Shown: in pieces, positions 36,170 through 45,250 of the stretch
Layout of the letters: each line of letters opens with the position of its first letter
Numbering within the stretch: the stretch's first letter is position 1
Source: Cerasibacillus quisquiliarum
GTDB lineage: Bacteria > Bacillota > Bacilli > Bacillales > Amphibacillaceae
Length of the DNA stretch: 64,000 bases
Direction: 5' to 3'
Assembly: GCF_014202495.1 (NCBI RefSeq)
Contig: NZ_JACHHA010000001.1
Coordinates: forward strand, 1 to 64,000
Program-made: the position numbers and the translations under genes
The notes under the pieces: model-generated
Told to the model about the DNA's origin: nothing
Database searches by the model: none
The model's input: only the letters and a program-made list of their open reading frames with translations

Positions 36170-37123
36170 ATGTCTAAAAAAACACAGCTATTAAGATTAG
36201 ATATTCAGTTTTTCGCAGGCACAGCAAACAACAATCAAGCAGCACGTAGCTATCAAAAACAATTTAAGGAGTTATTACAAGCGGTATTTCGTACACAGGC
36301 TTATTTCCGTGACTTTTTCGGTGGTGAAATCGAAGCATTAGACGGTGTACAGCATAATGAAACAGCTTTCTATGTCAAAACTTCTGACATCCCTGTTGTC
36401 GTAGGAACTGAATATAACAAGGATGCAAATGTGGCATTTGGCACAGGAACAGGTAATTCCACACGATTTGGTCCACGTACTGAAATTATCTACAAAGATA
36501 CACCAGTTCCGTACACTTGGGAGTGGGTTATTCATGAAGGTATTGACCGCCACACAGTAAATAATGATTTCAACGCAACTATCGCTGATCGTTTGGATTT
36601 ACAAGCACAAGCAAAAATCAAGCAATTCAATGATGCGCACAGCAAGTTCATTTCTAGCGTTGCTACAAAAACAGAAACACTATCTGATTATAGCGCTGAT
36701 GCAGTGTTGAAATTATTCAACGAGTTGTCTAAGTACTACATCAACATTGAAGCTGTAGGAACTAAAGTCGCAAACGTAAACGCAGATTTATACAATGCTA
36801 TTGTTGACCATCCATTAATGACAACTGGCAAAAACTCAACAGCAAACATCGACAATAACCAAGTCATTAAGTTTAAAGATTTTATTATCACAGAAATTCC
36901 AGACTCTTTATTGCAAGAGGGAGAAGTTGCTTACACATACATCGCAGGAATCGGTAAAGCGTTCACAGGAATTAATACAGCGCGTACCATCGAATCAGAG
37001 GACTTTGACGGTGTAGCACTTCAAGGAGCGGGTAAAGCAGGCGAATTTATCCTTGATGATAACAAAGCGGCAGTGGCTAAAGTAACGTTTTCTGGTGGTA
37101 GTGGCGGAGGTGTAGAAGGGTAA
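36170..37123 (+). CDS. Major capsid protein
   Basis: 317 aa, expected HK97 fold. N-terminus LRLDIQFFAGTA shares the LQFFA-like motif with the scaffold. Typical elements: SDIPVVVGTEYNK, GPRTEIIYKDTPVPYTWEW and a Gly-rich C-terminal tail SGGSGGGVEG. Codon usage is richer in C-ending codons than neighbours, consistent with high expression. Confidence 0.88.
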   Translation: MSKKTQLLRLDIQFFAGTANNNQAARSYQKQFKELLQAVFRTQAYFRDFFGGEIEALDGVQHNETAFYVKTSDIPVVVGTEYNKDANVAFGTGTGNSTRFGPRTEIIYKDTPVPYTWEWVIHEGIDRHTVNNDFNATIADRLDLQAQAKIKQFNDAHSKFISSVATKTETLSDYSADAVLKLFNELSKYYINIEAVGTKVANVNADLYNAIVDHPLMTTGKNSTANIDNNQVIKFKDFIITEIPDSLLQEGEVAYTYIAGIGKAFTGINTARTIESEDFDGVALQGAGKAGEFILDDNKAAVAKVTFSGGSGGGVEG

Positions 37124-37656
37124 TGACATCTTTCCAAGCGCAAGTCATACAGAATATTCCAGCTAACCGACTAGTGGCATTAGCCGGAATAGGTTCTGTA
37201 GAGAATCGTGAGTATGACAAAATTTATCTAAAAAAATCTGAATTAGGCTGGATACCCGATTTTGTGACAAGTGTTGACTTGGAAGAAGGACAAGAGGTAG
37301 AAGTTGTAATTAAAAACAATCCTATTTGGAACGTAGAAGCGGCGCAACGCCTTCCAGCAGGTACGTTAGTCATGTGTGACGAAGAAGGACGTGTCAAGTC
37401 GTATAATCCGTCGCAAGGAAATCATGTCGGCTATACGACACACGAAGTTGAAGCTGGCGAAGTTGTTTCTATCGTCCGTAAATACGGGAACATGCCACAA
37501 AATCAAGCGGAAATTATGTCTTTCGTAACGCAATCAAAAGAAAGTTACAGCGACTTAACGGTTAACGAGTTAAAACAGAAGCTTGACGAAAAAGGAGTCG
37601 AGTACAAGAAAAATGCAACGAAAAAGGAACTGATTGAACTGTTAGAAGGTGATTAA
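37123..37656 (+). CDS. Capsid decoration-like protein with C-terminal HeH domain
   Basis: 177 aa, one-base overlap with the capsid gene. The first 125 residues are beta-rich with RLPAGTLVMCDEEGRVKSY, resembling head cement proteins. The last 35 residues (LTVNELKQKLDEKGVEYKKN) form a HeH/LEM/SAP-type helix-extended-loop-helix, a nucleic-acid-binding module. The fusion suggests contact between the shell and DNA or RNA. Confidence 0.7.
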   Translation: MTSFQAQVIQNIPANRLVALAGIGSVENREYDKIYLKKSELGWIPDFVTSVDLEEGQEVEVVIKNNPIWNVEAAQRLPAGTLVMCDEEGRVKSYNPSQGNHVGYTTHEVEAGEVVSIVRKYGNMPQNQAEIMSFVTQSKESYSDLTVNELKQKLDEKGVEYKKNATKKELIELLEGD

Positions 37657-38052
37657 ATGCCTTATTTAACCTACAACGAATATACAGAACTAGGCTTTGA
37701 AGAAATGGAGCAATCCGAGTTTGAAAAACTACTAAAAAGGGCGAGTGGTGTTTTAGATAGCATCACTCGCTATTTTTATAGGCACAATGACTTGGAATCA
37801 GATGTTGAATTTAGAAAAGAACAATTCAAAAAAGCACTTGCTGCACAAATTTCCTATTTTTATGACATGGGCGGTACATCATCACATGAATTAAACGAGC
37901 CTGAAACAGTCACGATTGGCAGAACTACCGTTTCGAGTGGTGGTCGTTCTAATTCAAATGTAGAAGATAATAAAAACAAATTGGTAAGTGAAGATGTTTA
38001 TATGTATTTAAGTGGTACAGGCCTTTTATATCGTGGAATTGGAGTGGTTTAA
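37657..38052 (+). CDS. Head-tail connector protein
   Basis: 131 aa, helical, typical of Gp15/YqbG-like adaptors bound under the portal: YLTYNEYTELGFEEM at the start and SRY-like VLDSITRYFY, AAQISYFYDMG. The gene starts directly after the previous stop. First of a run of four small connector/completion genes. Confidence 0.8.
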   Translation: MPYLTYNEYTELGFEEMEQSEFEKLLKRASGVLDSITRYFYRHNDLESDVEFRKEQFKKALAAQISYFYDMGGTSSHELNEPETVTIGRTTVSSGGRSNSNVEDNKNKLVSEDVYMYLSGTGLLYRGIGVV

Positions 38053-38394
38053 ATGCGTATTGGACCATTACCAAAGCGTTGGCTTATTCATTCAATCGAA
38101 TACGAGGAATATTTAGGTAAAGACGATTGGGACAATGATAAATACGCTGAACCAATTACGATTAAATACGTGAGATTTGACGATACGACTGTATTTAGTC
38201 GTGATAGTACACAAAATAAGATTCTAGCTGAAGCCATTGTTTTTGTAGATGCTAGGCATAGTAAACCATTGCCAACATTCAAAGAACGCTCAAAAATCAC
38301 TTTCAATGGTCGAGCTTACACGCTCAAGAAAATAGTAGATTGCTATTATCCTCATAAAAACGAGATTAGACACTACGAATTGGAAGTGATCTAA
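38053..38394 (+). CDS. Head-tail joining protein (minor capsid 1 family)
   Basis: 113 aa, beta-rich: LPKRWLIHSIEYEEYLG, RHSKPLPTFKERSKITFNG and KNEIRHYELEVI. The pattern matches putative minor capsid protein 1 of Firmicutes siphophages, a head completion or stopper protein. One-base overlap with the next gene. Confidence 0.78.
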   Translation: MRIGPLPKRWLIHSIEYEEYLGKDDWDNDKYAEPITIKYVRFDDTTVFSRDSTQNKILAEAIVFVDARHSKPLPTFKERSKITFNGRAYTLKKIVDCYYPHKNEIRHYELEVI

Positions 38395-38717
38395 TGCAAA
38401 TTAAAGTAACTAAAGATTTATCGAGAATACCAAGGCGAGTTAATACCATGACCAAATTAGGACAATATGCTTTAATCAATCAAGTACATTCAGACATGAA
38501 TAATTATGTACCGTTTTTACGTGGGGATTTACGGAACCAATCTACCCAATCACTTGATTCGAAGTCTGTAATTTACAACGTGCCATATGCTCGGGTTCAG
38601 TTCTTTACACAGTTCAAAAACTATACCACACCAGGCACTGGTCCACGATGGGATTTAAAAGCTAAAGCTATCCATGGCAAGTCGTGGGAACGAGTCACTA
38701 AACGAGCGATGAAATGA
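38394..38717 (+). CDS. Head-tail joining protein (minor capsid 2-type small protein)
   Basis: 107 aa. QVHSDMNNYVPFLRGDLRNQS and VPYARVQFFTQFKNY...GPRWDLKAKA match the small minor-capsid (HK97 gp10-like) family that completes the head-tail junction. Overlaps both neighbours by 1-4 nt. Confidence 0.78.
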   Translation: MQIKVTKDLSRIPRRVNTMTKLGQYALINQVHSDMNNYVPFLRGDLRNQSTQSLDSKSVIYNVPYARVQFFTQFKNYTTPGTGPRWDLKAKAIHGKSWERVTKRAMK

Positions 38718-39133
38718 GTGATGTTATGAAGTTAGATTTATTAGAGCAGTTAAATAAAAAGATTAATAGTCTTGACCTTTATGCACGATCTAGAATTGGT
38801 TTGTTAGGAACTGATGAAAGTATTTCAATTATGGCAATGCCTGGTGGTGTTGAAACAGTATACTTTGATGGAACAAGAGATAAGGAGTATCAGATACAGG
38901 TAAATGCCAAAAGCAAACGAAATGATTACTGCTTTGATGCATTAACGACAATATATCAGTCGTTAGAAAACCTAGATGATTTGCCATCTGAAAATGGTAG
39001 TTATGAATTTAATAAAATTGAGACAAAGTCGCTCCCCAATCTTGTAGGACAGGATGAGGACGGCTTTTTTATTTGGGCTTTAAACATTAGTTGTAAAATT
39101 ACTATCTATCAAGGAGTTGAATTAATTGGCTAG
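38714..39133 (+). CDS. Tail terminator-like protein (minor capsid 3 family)
   Basis: 139 aa. Pattern LDLYARSRIGLLGTDESIS, MAMPGG and LNISCKITIYQG fits the minor capsid 3/tail terminator group. It precedes the tail tube gene as expected. A second ATG at 38726 is an alternative start. Confidence 0.75.
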   Translation: MSDVMKLDLLEQLNKKINSLDLYARSRIGLLGTDESISIMAMPGGVETVYFDGTRDKEYQIQVNAKSKRNDYCFDALTTIYQSLENLDDLPSENGSYEFNKIETKSLPNLVGQDEDGFFIWALNISCKITIYQGVELIG

Positions 39134-39581
39134 ATATAAAAACGCTCTTACAAAGTATTATGTTGGAGACCTGGAAGAGAAAGAAGCTAATTTAAGGTTA
39201 GCTAAATGGATCCAAGCGGTTGAAGACGATACAGATGAAGAAGTCGAAGAAGAAGCTTATTATGATGGCGATGGAACACCCGAAGAAGATGTTATCAGTG
39301 TTAAGAAAAAGTACTCGTTTGAGGGGTTTTATGATAATGATGATCCAGCACACCGTTTTATAGCTGATTTAGAATTTGAAGTGGGAGAAGATCGTAAAAT
39401 TTGGTTTAAACAAGAAAGAACAAGCGGTGAAATTTTGGAAGGTCCTGCAACTGTTACCGAACCGAAAGTAACAGGTGGAGAAGCATCTGAATATCAACAT
39501 TTTAGCTTTGCTATTGCCTGGGACAGAAAACCAGATATTTCAAAGAGTGATGATGATGCAGGCGGTGGAGTGGAGGGCTAA
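39126..39581 (+). CDS. Major tail tube protein
   Basis: 151 aa from a TTG preceded by AAGGAGTTGAATTAA; overlaps the previous gene by 8 nt. Acidic N-terminal half (EDDTDEEVEEEAYYDGDG) and a beta-sandwich-like remainder, with FSFAIAWDRKPD and a Gly-rich end GGGVEG like that of the capsid. Tail tube of phage A118/TP901 type. Confidence 0.78.
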   Translation: MARYKNALTKYYVGDLEEKEANLRLAKWIQAVEDDTDEEVEEEAYYDGDGTPEEDVISVKKKYSFEGFYDNDDPAHRFIADLEFEVGEDRKIWFKQERTSGEILEGPATVTEPKVTGGEASEYQHFSFAIAWDRKPDISKSDDDAGGGVEG

Positions 39582-39617
39582 ACACAGCCCTCTTTTAATT
39601 TAAAAGGAGTGATTTAA

Positions 39618-40019
39618 TTGGCTATTAAGATTCAAACGCAAACACATGTAATTCCGATTGAAATCGGCGATGTCAAACTAGAGTTTGATATGAGTGATGA
39701 AAATATTAAGAGATTGTTCGATTCAGAGAACGAAATAATGAAGAAAATTAGTGAAGTTGATAGTAATGATTTTGATGCACAGAAAAAAGCTATAAAAGAA
39801 ATTATTGATGCAACGTTAGGTGATGGATCATTTGATAAGTTGTATAATTTATCACCATCTGTTTTTATTGTAGTCGAATATTTCATGCAAATTGCGCAGG
39901 GATTGAAAGAAGAAATAAATAAACGTTTAGGGAACGATAATCTAAGTAAAGCACAGAAATACTTAGAAGCAAAAGAGAAGATTAATAAACAAAAGAGTAA
40001 ACAGAACAGCAAGAAGTGA
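39618..40019 (+). CDS. Tail assembly chaperone (first)
   Basis: 133 aa from a TTG preceded by AAAAGGAGTGATTTAA. Starts with beta strands (IPIEIGDVKLEFDMSDENI) and ends in a Lys-rich coil (KEKINKQKSKQNSKK). It holds the lambda gpG position between tail tube and Gp15-type chaperone. Confidence 0.7.
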   Translation: MAIKIQTQTHVIPIEIGDVKLEFDMSDENIKRLFDSENEIMKKISEVDSNDFDAQKKAIKEIIDATLGDGSFDKLYNLSPSVFIVVEYFMQIAQGLKEEINKRLGNDNLSKAQKYLEAKEKINKQKSKQNSKK

Positions 40020-40024
40020 CTGCT

Positions 40025-40603
40025 ATGAACTTAGCGTACCCAATTGAAGATATTGCTGAAATCGATGGAGTTACGTATGAATTAGACATGTCTTATGACA
40101 ACATATTGCGCTTGTTCGATTTGTTAAAAGATAATTCATTAAGCGATGCATCTAAAGTCAATACAGGTCTAATAATGCTAATAAACGATGATTTAGAACA
40201 ATACGAAATTGAAGTAAAAGCTAAGATATTCGTTGAGCTTTTCAAAAATGCAGTAGGTAATGATGAATCAGAACGTAATAATGTTGATTTGGAAGGAAAT
40301 CCAATGCCTGATATACCTAACGATGATAAAAGGGCGTATGACTTAGTTCAGGACGCCGAATACATTTATGCGTCGTTTATGTCTGACTATGGAATCGATT
40401 TGTTTGAAGTGCAAGGGAAACTACATTGGTATAAGTTTAAAGCGTTGCTAAACGGTTTAACCGACAAGTCTAAATTCATGCGAGTCGTTGAAATACGTCA
40501 AGCTGAATTGCCGAAAGGGAAAGGCATGCAAAAAGAGCGAGAACGGATTAGAAAGCTGAAAGAACACTATGCGTTAAAAGAAGATGATAGTAATGCAACT
40601 TAA
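40025..40603 (+). CDS. Tail assembly chaperone, phage Gp15 family
   Basis: 192 aa from the ATG at 40025; a GTG at 40016 overlaps the previous stop and is an alternative. Typical: YELDMSYDNILRLFDLL, DYGIDLFEVQGKLHWYKF and ALLNGL. Binds the tape measure protein during tail assembly. It lies in the -1 frame relative to the preceding gene, but see the rejected list for a frameshift fusion. Confidence 0.82.
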   Translation: MNLAYPIEDIAEIDGVTYELDMSYDNILRLFDLLKDNSLSDASKVNTGLIMLINDDLEQYEIEVKAKIFVELFKNAVGNDESERNNVDLEGNPMPDIPNDDKRAYDLVQDAEYIYASFMSDYGIDLFEVQGKLHWYKFKALLNGLTDKSKFMRVVEIRQAELPKGKGMQKERERIRKLKEHYALKEDDSNAT

Positions 40604-40706
40604 GGAAGTGCGTTGTAAAAAATGTGCAAAATTACTGGCTAAATTAAAAGGTAAAGCTGAAATCAAGTGTACAAGATGTAACACTTTAAACAAATTCGAA
40701 CAATAA
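40593..40706 (+). CDS. Com-like zinc-finger protein (37 aa)
   Basis: A short frame overlapping the end of the Gp15 gene by 11 nt: MQLKEVRCKKCAKLL, then IKCTRCNTLNKFEQ. The two CxxC pairs (C8/C11 and C26/C29) and the spacing match the Com family; Mu Com is an RNA-binding activator of mom translation. No mom-like DNA modification gene is in the window, so its target is unknown. Confidence 0.75.
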   Translation: MQLKEVRCKKCAKLLAKLKGKAEIKCTRCNTLNKFEQ

Positions 40707-40765
40707 GAGGGCCACGAGCCCCTATACTCAACAAATTTTAATTTTAAAGTATGGGGGTGAAGTAT

Positions 40766-43027
40766 GTGGCTGATGGAAAAGTAGTAATTGATGTCATATT
40801 AGACGACAAACAAGTTAGCGGTGGTATTAAAAAAGTCGAAGGACGTTTAAATGGCATTAGTGGCGCTGCTAAAAGAGGTATAGCTACAGTAGGTAAGTTA
40901 GCTGGAGCTTTGGGGCTTGTTGGACTTGCCTATAAAGGTATTGATATGGTAAAACGGTCTCTTGATGGTGCTATTGACCGTTATGATACGTTAAATAACT
41001 TCCCTCGTGTAATGGCTCAAATTGGATTTGATGCCGATACTTCTCAAAAGGCGATAAACAAGTTAAGTGATGGCATTCAGGGTTTACCGACACGTTTAGA
41101 TGAGGTTGCAAGCACAGCGCAATCCATTGCTATTATGACTGGTGATTTAGATGGTGCTGTTGATACAACATTAGCACTAAACAACGCATTTTTAGCAAGT
41201 GGCGCTAGTACAGAAGATGCAAAACGTGGTCTTGATCAGTATGTTCAAATGCTATCAAAAGGCGAAGTAGACTTACAGAGCTGGCGTACATTGCAAGAAA
41301 CAATGCCTTTCGCACTAAGAAAAACTGCTGAAGCATTTGGTTTCACAGGAAAATCAGCTACTAACGATTTTTATGAAGCACTTAAAAGTGGCGAAATCAC
41401 TATGTCTGAATTTAACGATAAACTCATTGAGTTAGATCAGGCGCAAGGTGGATTTGCTGAAACAGCAAAAACATCAAGTGCAGGAATAAAGACAGCCTGG
41501 ACCAATATGAAAACATGGGTGGTCATGGGTGTAACTGATATTATTGCAGCACTTGATGAAGCTCTTGGCGGTGTCGGATCCATTGAAGGAGCAATTAATT
41601 CATTAAAACCTGTTGTTCAGGGTTTTTTTAGATTGGTTGCTGACGGTATAATTTTTGTAGGTGGATTTATTAGTGGGCTTATCGGTAAATTTCAAGAGTT
41701 AACAGGATCTACAGATGGCGTAACAACATCAGTAATGAACATCATATCAACATTGACTGATTTTTTTGCACCTGCTTTCGAAGCGGTGTTTTCCTTTGCA
41801 TCGTCAATTTGGGCTCAATTCGTTGAATTCTTTCAGACTCACGGTGAAATGATAGGTCAAACAGTGCATAACGTTATGACGTTTATATGGGAAATTATGC
41901 AATTTATATGGCCCGCAATCGAGTTTCTAGTTATTGACACGTGGGAGTCAATAAAAGGAGTTATACAAGGCGCACTTGACGTTATTTTAGGCATTATACA
42001 GTTTTTTAGCGCTTTATTTACTGGAAATTGGACTGAAATGTGGGAAGCTACAAAGAAGATTTTTAAAGGCGCTTTGCAAGTTGTCTGGAATCTAATTAAT
42101 TTGTGGTTTATCGGAAAAATTCTAAAAGCGGGTAAGGTGTTTGCGCAAGGATTTAAACAGGTTTTTGTAAGTTTGTGGAATGCCATTAAGTCGCTATTTT
42201 CTGCATCTGTGAATGCTGTGAGAAGCGTTGTTACAGCTGGATTTAACGCTATTAGAAGTGTTATTACTGGCATAATGAATGCTATTAAATCAGTCATATC
42301 GAGTATTTTGAATGCTATAAAAAGTGTTTTTACTGGATCTGTTAGCAGTTTAAAATCCATTGTATCTAACGGATTCCGTGCAATGGTTAACGCGATAAAG
42401 TCATTGATGTCAAAAGCGTTAAGCGCTGTAAAGAGTATATTCACTAATATGCTCGATATCGGTAAAAATGCAGGAAAGATGTTTATCGGCATTGGAAAAG
42501 ATTTAATAAACGGACTTATTAACGGTATTAAAAACATGGCAGGCGCCGCGATTGACGCTATCACTGGCGTCGTTGGTAGTGTTGTTGACAAGGCTAAGTC
42601 TCTGCTCAAAATCAAATCTCCATCACGGTTGTTTATGGAGTTTGGTGGTTTTATAAGTGAGGGTATGGCCATTGGTATTGATGAGGATGCAAAACAAGCT
42701 GTTAAGTCTATTAGTGATTTAACCAGCGATTTAGAAAAAGAAGCGGAATCAGACTTAAAATTAAATCTTTTGAGTGATCTAAAAGGCTTTACCGCAAATG
42801 CAGCACTAGGCAAAATGGCTCCAGTAACACAATCGGTACAGCAAGAAATCATTTCTAAACAATCAAATGCAAGCAAATATGATGATTCAAAAGTTGTTAG
42901 ATTGCTTCAAATAATCGCTGAAAAGGATCCAGATTTATATTTGGGATTAGAAAAAGTCGGTTCTCTTATGGACAAGGAACAAGCAAAACGTATTAATTTA
43001 CAAGGAAGGAGGGTTGCACTTGAATAA
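40766..43027 (+). CDS. Tape measure protein
   Basis: 753 aa from a GTG at 40766, placed 5 nt after GGGGGTGA; in-frame codons upstream lack a site. It sets tail length. The N-terminal third has the conserved tape-measure domain (DTLNNFPRVMAQIGF, MTGDLDGAVD, QSWRTLQETMPFALRK). Several hydrophobic helices follow, then an array of about seven 11-residue repeats of NAIKSVxxxxx type (about 475-575), and a C-terminal KSPSRLFMEFG motif. Confidence 0.93.
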   Translation: MADGKVVIDVILDDKQVSGGIKKVEGRLNGISGAAKRGIATVGKLAGALGLVGLAYKGIDMVKRSLDGAIDRYDTLNNFPRVMAQIGFDADTSQKAINKLSDGIQGLPTRLDEVASTAQSIAIMTGDLDGAVDTTLALNNAFLASGASTEDAKRGLDQYVQMLSKGEVDLQSWRTLQETMPFALRKTAEAFGFTGKSATNDFYEALKSGEITMSEFNDKLIELDQAQGGFAETAKTSSAGIKTAWTNMKTWVVMGVTDIIAALDEALGGVGSIEGAINSLKPVVQGFFRLVADGIIFVGGFISGLIGKFQELTGSTDGVTTSVMNIISTLTDFFAPAFEAVFSFASSIWAQFVEFFQTHGEMIGQTVHNVMTFIWEIMQFIWPAIEFLVIDTWESIKGVIQGALDVILGIIQFFSALFTGNWTEMWEATKKIFKGALQVVWNLINLWFIGKILKAGKVFAQGFKQVFVSLWNAIKSLFSASVNAVRSVVTAGFNAIRSVITGIMNAIKSVISSILNAIKSVFTGSVSSLKSIVSNGFRAMVNAIKSLMSKALSAVKSIFTNMLDIGKNAGKMFIGIGKDLINGLINGIKNMAGAAIDAITGVVGSVVDKAKSLLKIKSPSRLFMEFGGFISEGMAIGIDEDAKQAVKSISDLTSDLEKEAESDLKLNLLSDLKGFTANAALGKMAPVTQSVQQEIISKQSNASKYDDSKVVRLLQIIAEKDPDLYLGLEKVGSLMDKEQAKRINLQGRRVALE

Positions 43028-43730
43028 TCATTTTGGAATCACATTCAATGGAAAGCATAGTTACCGCGATTTCGGTCTAAGAGTATTAGAAAAACACATC
43101 GGCAACCCTTCTAAAATAAAACGAAAAGAACGTGTACCTTTTTCTAACAAAATATATGATTTTAGTAGTGTTTATGGTGGCCAAGAATACGAGGAAAGAC
43201 ATTTAACATACGTCTTTAATTTAAGGGATTACGACAAGGTAAATCTAGCAATTAAAAAGATTGAAATACTTAATTGGTTGATGCAACCTAATGAAAAAGT
43301 GCAGTTGCTTGATGACTATATACCTGGTTATTACTTTTTAGCAGAAGTTGAAGAAGCTCCCGATTTTGACGAGTTGCGATTTCGGGGTGTATTTACCGTG
43401 AACTTTACCGCGTATCCATTTAAAATCGGCGAATACGAAGAAGGAAACGATTTATGGGACCCATTCAATTTCTTGCTAGACGTTGCTCAAATAACAGATT
43501 TTGAAGTAGCAGGAACCAAAACAGTCACTTTATACAATCCTGGAGCAAGTGTTGTTAAACCTAAAATGAAAGCATCATCACCAATGGAAATAATCAAAGA
43601 TGGCATCACTTACAATATTCCAGTAGGTGAATCACAATCACATGATTTTATATTGCATCAGGGTGAAAACAAAATGACCATTAAAGGCATTGGAAAAATA
43701 TCTTTTTATTTTCGTAAGGAGCTGATCTAA
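43020..43730 (+). CDS. Distal tail protein (Dit)
   Basis: 236 aa from a TTG at 43020, 6 nt after GGAAGGAGGG. Features of Dit: YRDFGLRVLEKHIGNPSK, RHLTYVFNLRD and a galectin-like C-terminal half with VGESQSHDFILHQGENKM. Forms the hub connecting tube to baseplate. Overlaps tape measure by 8 nt and abuts Tal. Confidence 0.85.
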   Translation: MNNHFGITFNGKHSYRDFGLRVLEKHIGNPSKIKRKERVPFSNKIYDFSSVYGGQEYEERHLTYVFNLRDYDKVNLAIKKIEILNWLMQPNEKVQLLDDYIPGYYFLAEVEEAPDFDELRFRGVFTVNFTAYPFKIGEYEEGNDLWDPFNFLLDVAQITDFEVAGTKTVTLYNPGASVVKPKMKASSPMEIIKDGITYNIPVGESQSHDFILHQGENKMTIKGIGKISFYFRKELI

Positions 43731-45250
43731 TGTACAAGGTCACTCTAGTAAACGATGGAAAAGAAACAGTTATTCATAGTCCGTATTTTAATGAACTTAA
43801 ATTAGTGGCTGGAACAATAAAACACGGAATCAATGTTGCTAGTAGCTTTACGTTTACAATATTGCCTGATAATCCAGGATATAACTTGATACGTCCATTA
43901 AAAACTCTAATTCAAGTGTTTAATAACAAGACACAGAAAATGGAGTTTGACGGGCGTATTTTAATGCCAACTGAATCAATGTCTGACAGTGGATCATTTG
44001 CGAAATCATTTGTTTGTGAGTCTGAATTAGGCTATCTAAACGACAGCGCACAGCGTCATGGTGAGTATCACGATATTACCGTTAAAGACTTTCTGCAAGT
44101 CATTATTGATAACCATAATCGAGATGTAGCAGATGATGAGATAGACAAGACGTTTAAAGTTGGCATAGTTGATGTTGATAGTTCGACAGGTACGCTTTAT
44201 CGTTATTTAGGCTACGAAAGTACATTTGACACGATAAAAGATAAGTTAATCGACAGACTGGGCGGAGAATTACGCGTTCGTAAAATTAACGGTGTGCGCT
44301 ATCTTGATTATTTGAAGTCTATTGGTGAGCGTAAATCAACTGAAATTAGACTTGCCAAGAATTTGAAGTCAATCACCAAAGAAGTTGACCCAACGGAAAT
44401 AATTACACGTCTGATTCCGTTAGGTGAAGCGTTAGACTCTGAAGACGAAGAAGCAACAGACGCAAGTCAAAGACGTTTAACAATAGAAGAAGTTAATGAT
44501 GGCAAGGACTATATTGATGATCCTGAGGCTATGTCTGTTTTCGGTGTTATTGCAAAAAGCGTCGTTTGGGATGACATAACCGTTCCATCGATACTAAAAA
44601 CACGTGGCGAACAGTACATCAAAAATAACAATCGCGTAAAGGTGCAATACGAAATCACTGCTTTAGATTTACACATTTTAGGCATTGATCCAGACGCTTA
44701 TGAATTAGGAAACTGGCATCCAGTTATAAATCCAGTAATGAACATTAATGAGAATTTACGCATTGTAGGTAAGTCAATTGACATTATCGAACCAGAAAAC
44801 AATGACTTGAATATTGGGGATCAGTTTAAGAAGGCATCTGAATATCAACTCGATGCAAAAAAGGCCGAAAACAAAATAGTTAACTTAGAAAGCACAGTCA
44901 CACGCCAGAACAAACGAGTTGTCGAATTGTCAAAAGCATCACAACAAGCACAGCAAGAAATTGAGCGACTGCAACAGGTTATTGATAATGCAGACATTGA
45001 AAATTTGGACCAGGTATTGCAACAGATTAATAATCAATTAGGTGGTCTTTATAACAACATTGGTGACATTGGCCGAGAAATAACGAATCTGCAAGAATCT
45101 GTTTCCGCGTTAAACGATTTTAGAACAGCACAAGAGCAAATTAATTTTAATCAAAACACATTTAATCAGAATCAATTGAACATCAATGCTGATGTCGAAG
45201 CTAGATTACAAGCGTTGGAAAATACAGAAGGAGTTGATCCGATTGGCTAA
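43730..45250 (+). CDS. Tail-associated protein (Tal), prophage tail endopeptidase family
   Basis: 506 aa. The N-terminal 370 residues match the gp27-like tail fold of phage minor structural proteins (ETVIHSPYFNELKLVAG, GELRVRKINGVRYLDYL). A long coiled coil from about 375 to 500 (QQAQQEIERLQQVIDN) leads into the fibre. No peptidase active site is clear. It carries the receptor-binding apparatus at the tail tip. Confidence 0.85.
   Translation: MYKVTLVNDGKETVIHSPYFNELKLVAGTIKHGINVASSFTFTILPDNPGYNLIRPLKTLIQVFNNKTQKMEFDGRILMPTESMSDSGSFAKSFVCESELGYLNDSAQRHGEYHDITVKDFLQVIIDNHNRDVADDEIDKTFKVGIVDVDSSTGTLYRYLGYESTFDTIKDKLIDRLGGELRVRKINGVRYLDYLKSIGERKSTEIRLAKNLKSITKEVDPTEIITRLIPLGEALDSEDEEATDASQRRLTIEEVNDGKDYIDDPEAMSVFGVIAKSVVWDDITVPSILKTRGEQYIKNNNRVKVQYEITALDLHILGIDPDAYELGNWHPVINPVMNINENLRIVGKSIDIIEPENNDLNIGDQFKKASEYQLDAKKAENKIVNLESTVTRQNKRVVELSKASQQAQQEIERLQQVIDNADIENLDQVLQQINNQLGGLYNNIGDIGREITNLQESVSALNDFRTAQEQINFNQNTFNQNQLNINADVEARLQALENTEGVDPIG

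Noticed and set aside
39618-40603. Possible -1 ribosomal frameshift joining the two tail assembly chaperones, as in lambda G/GT
   Set aside because: The second frame is indeed -1 relative to the first, but the -1 frame is open only from 40001, and the 19-nt overlap contains no X-XXY-YYZ slippery heptamer. Separate starts with usable sites exist.
41857-42876. Long minus-strand open frame (339 codons) inside the tape measure gene
   Set aside because: It is antisense to a repetitive coding region with a strong codon bias; no start signal and a low-complexity product.
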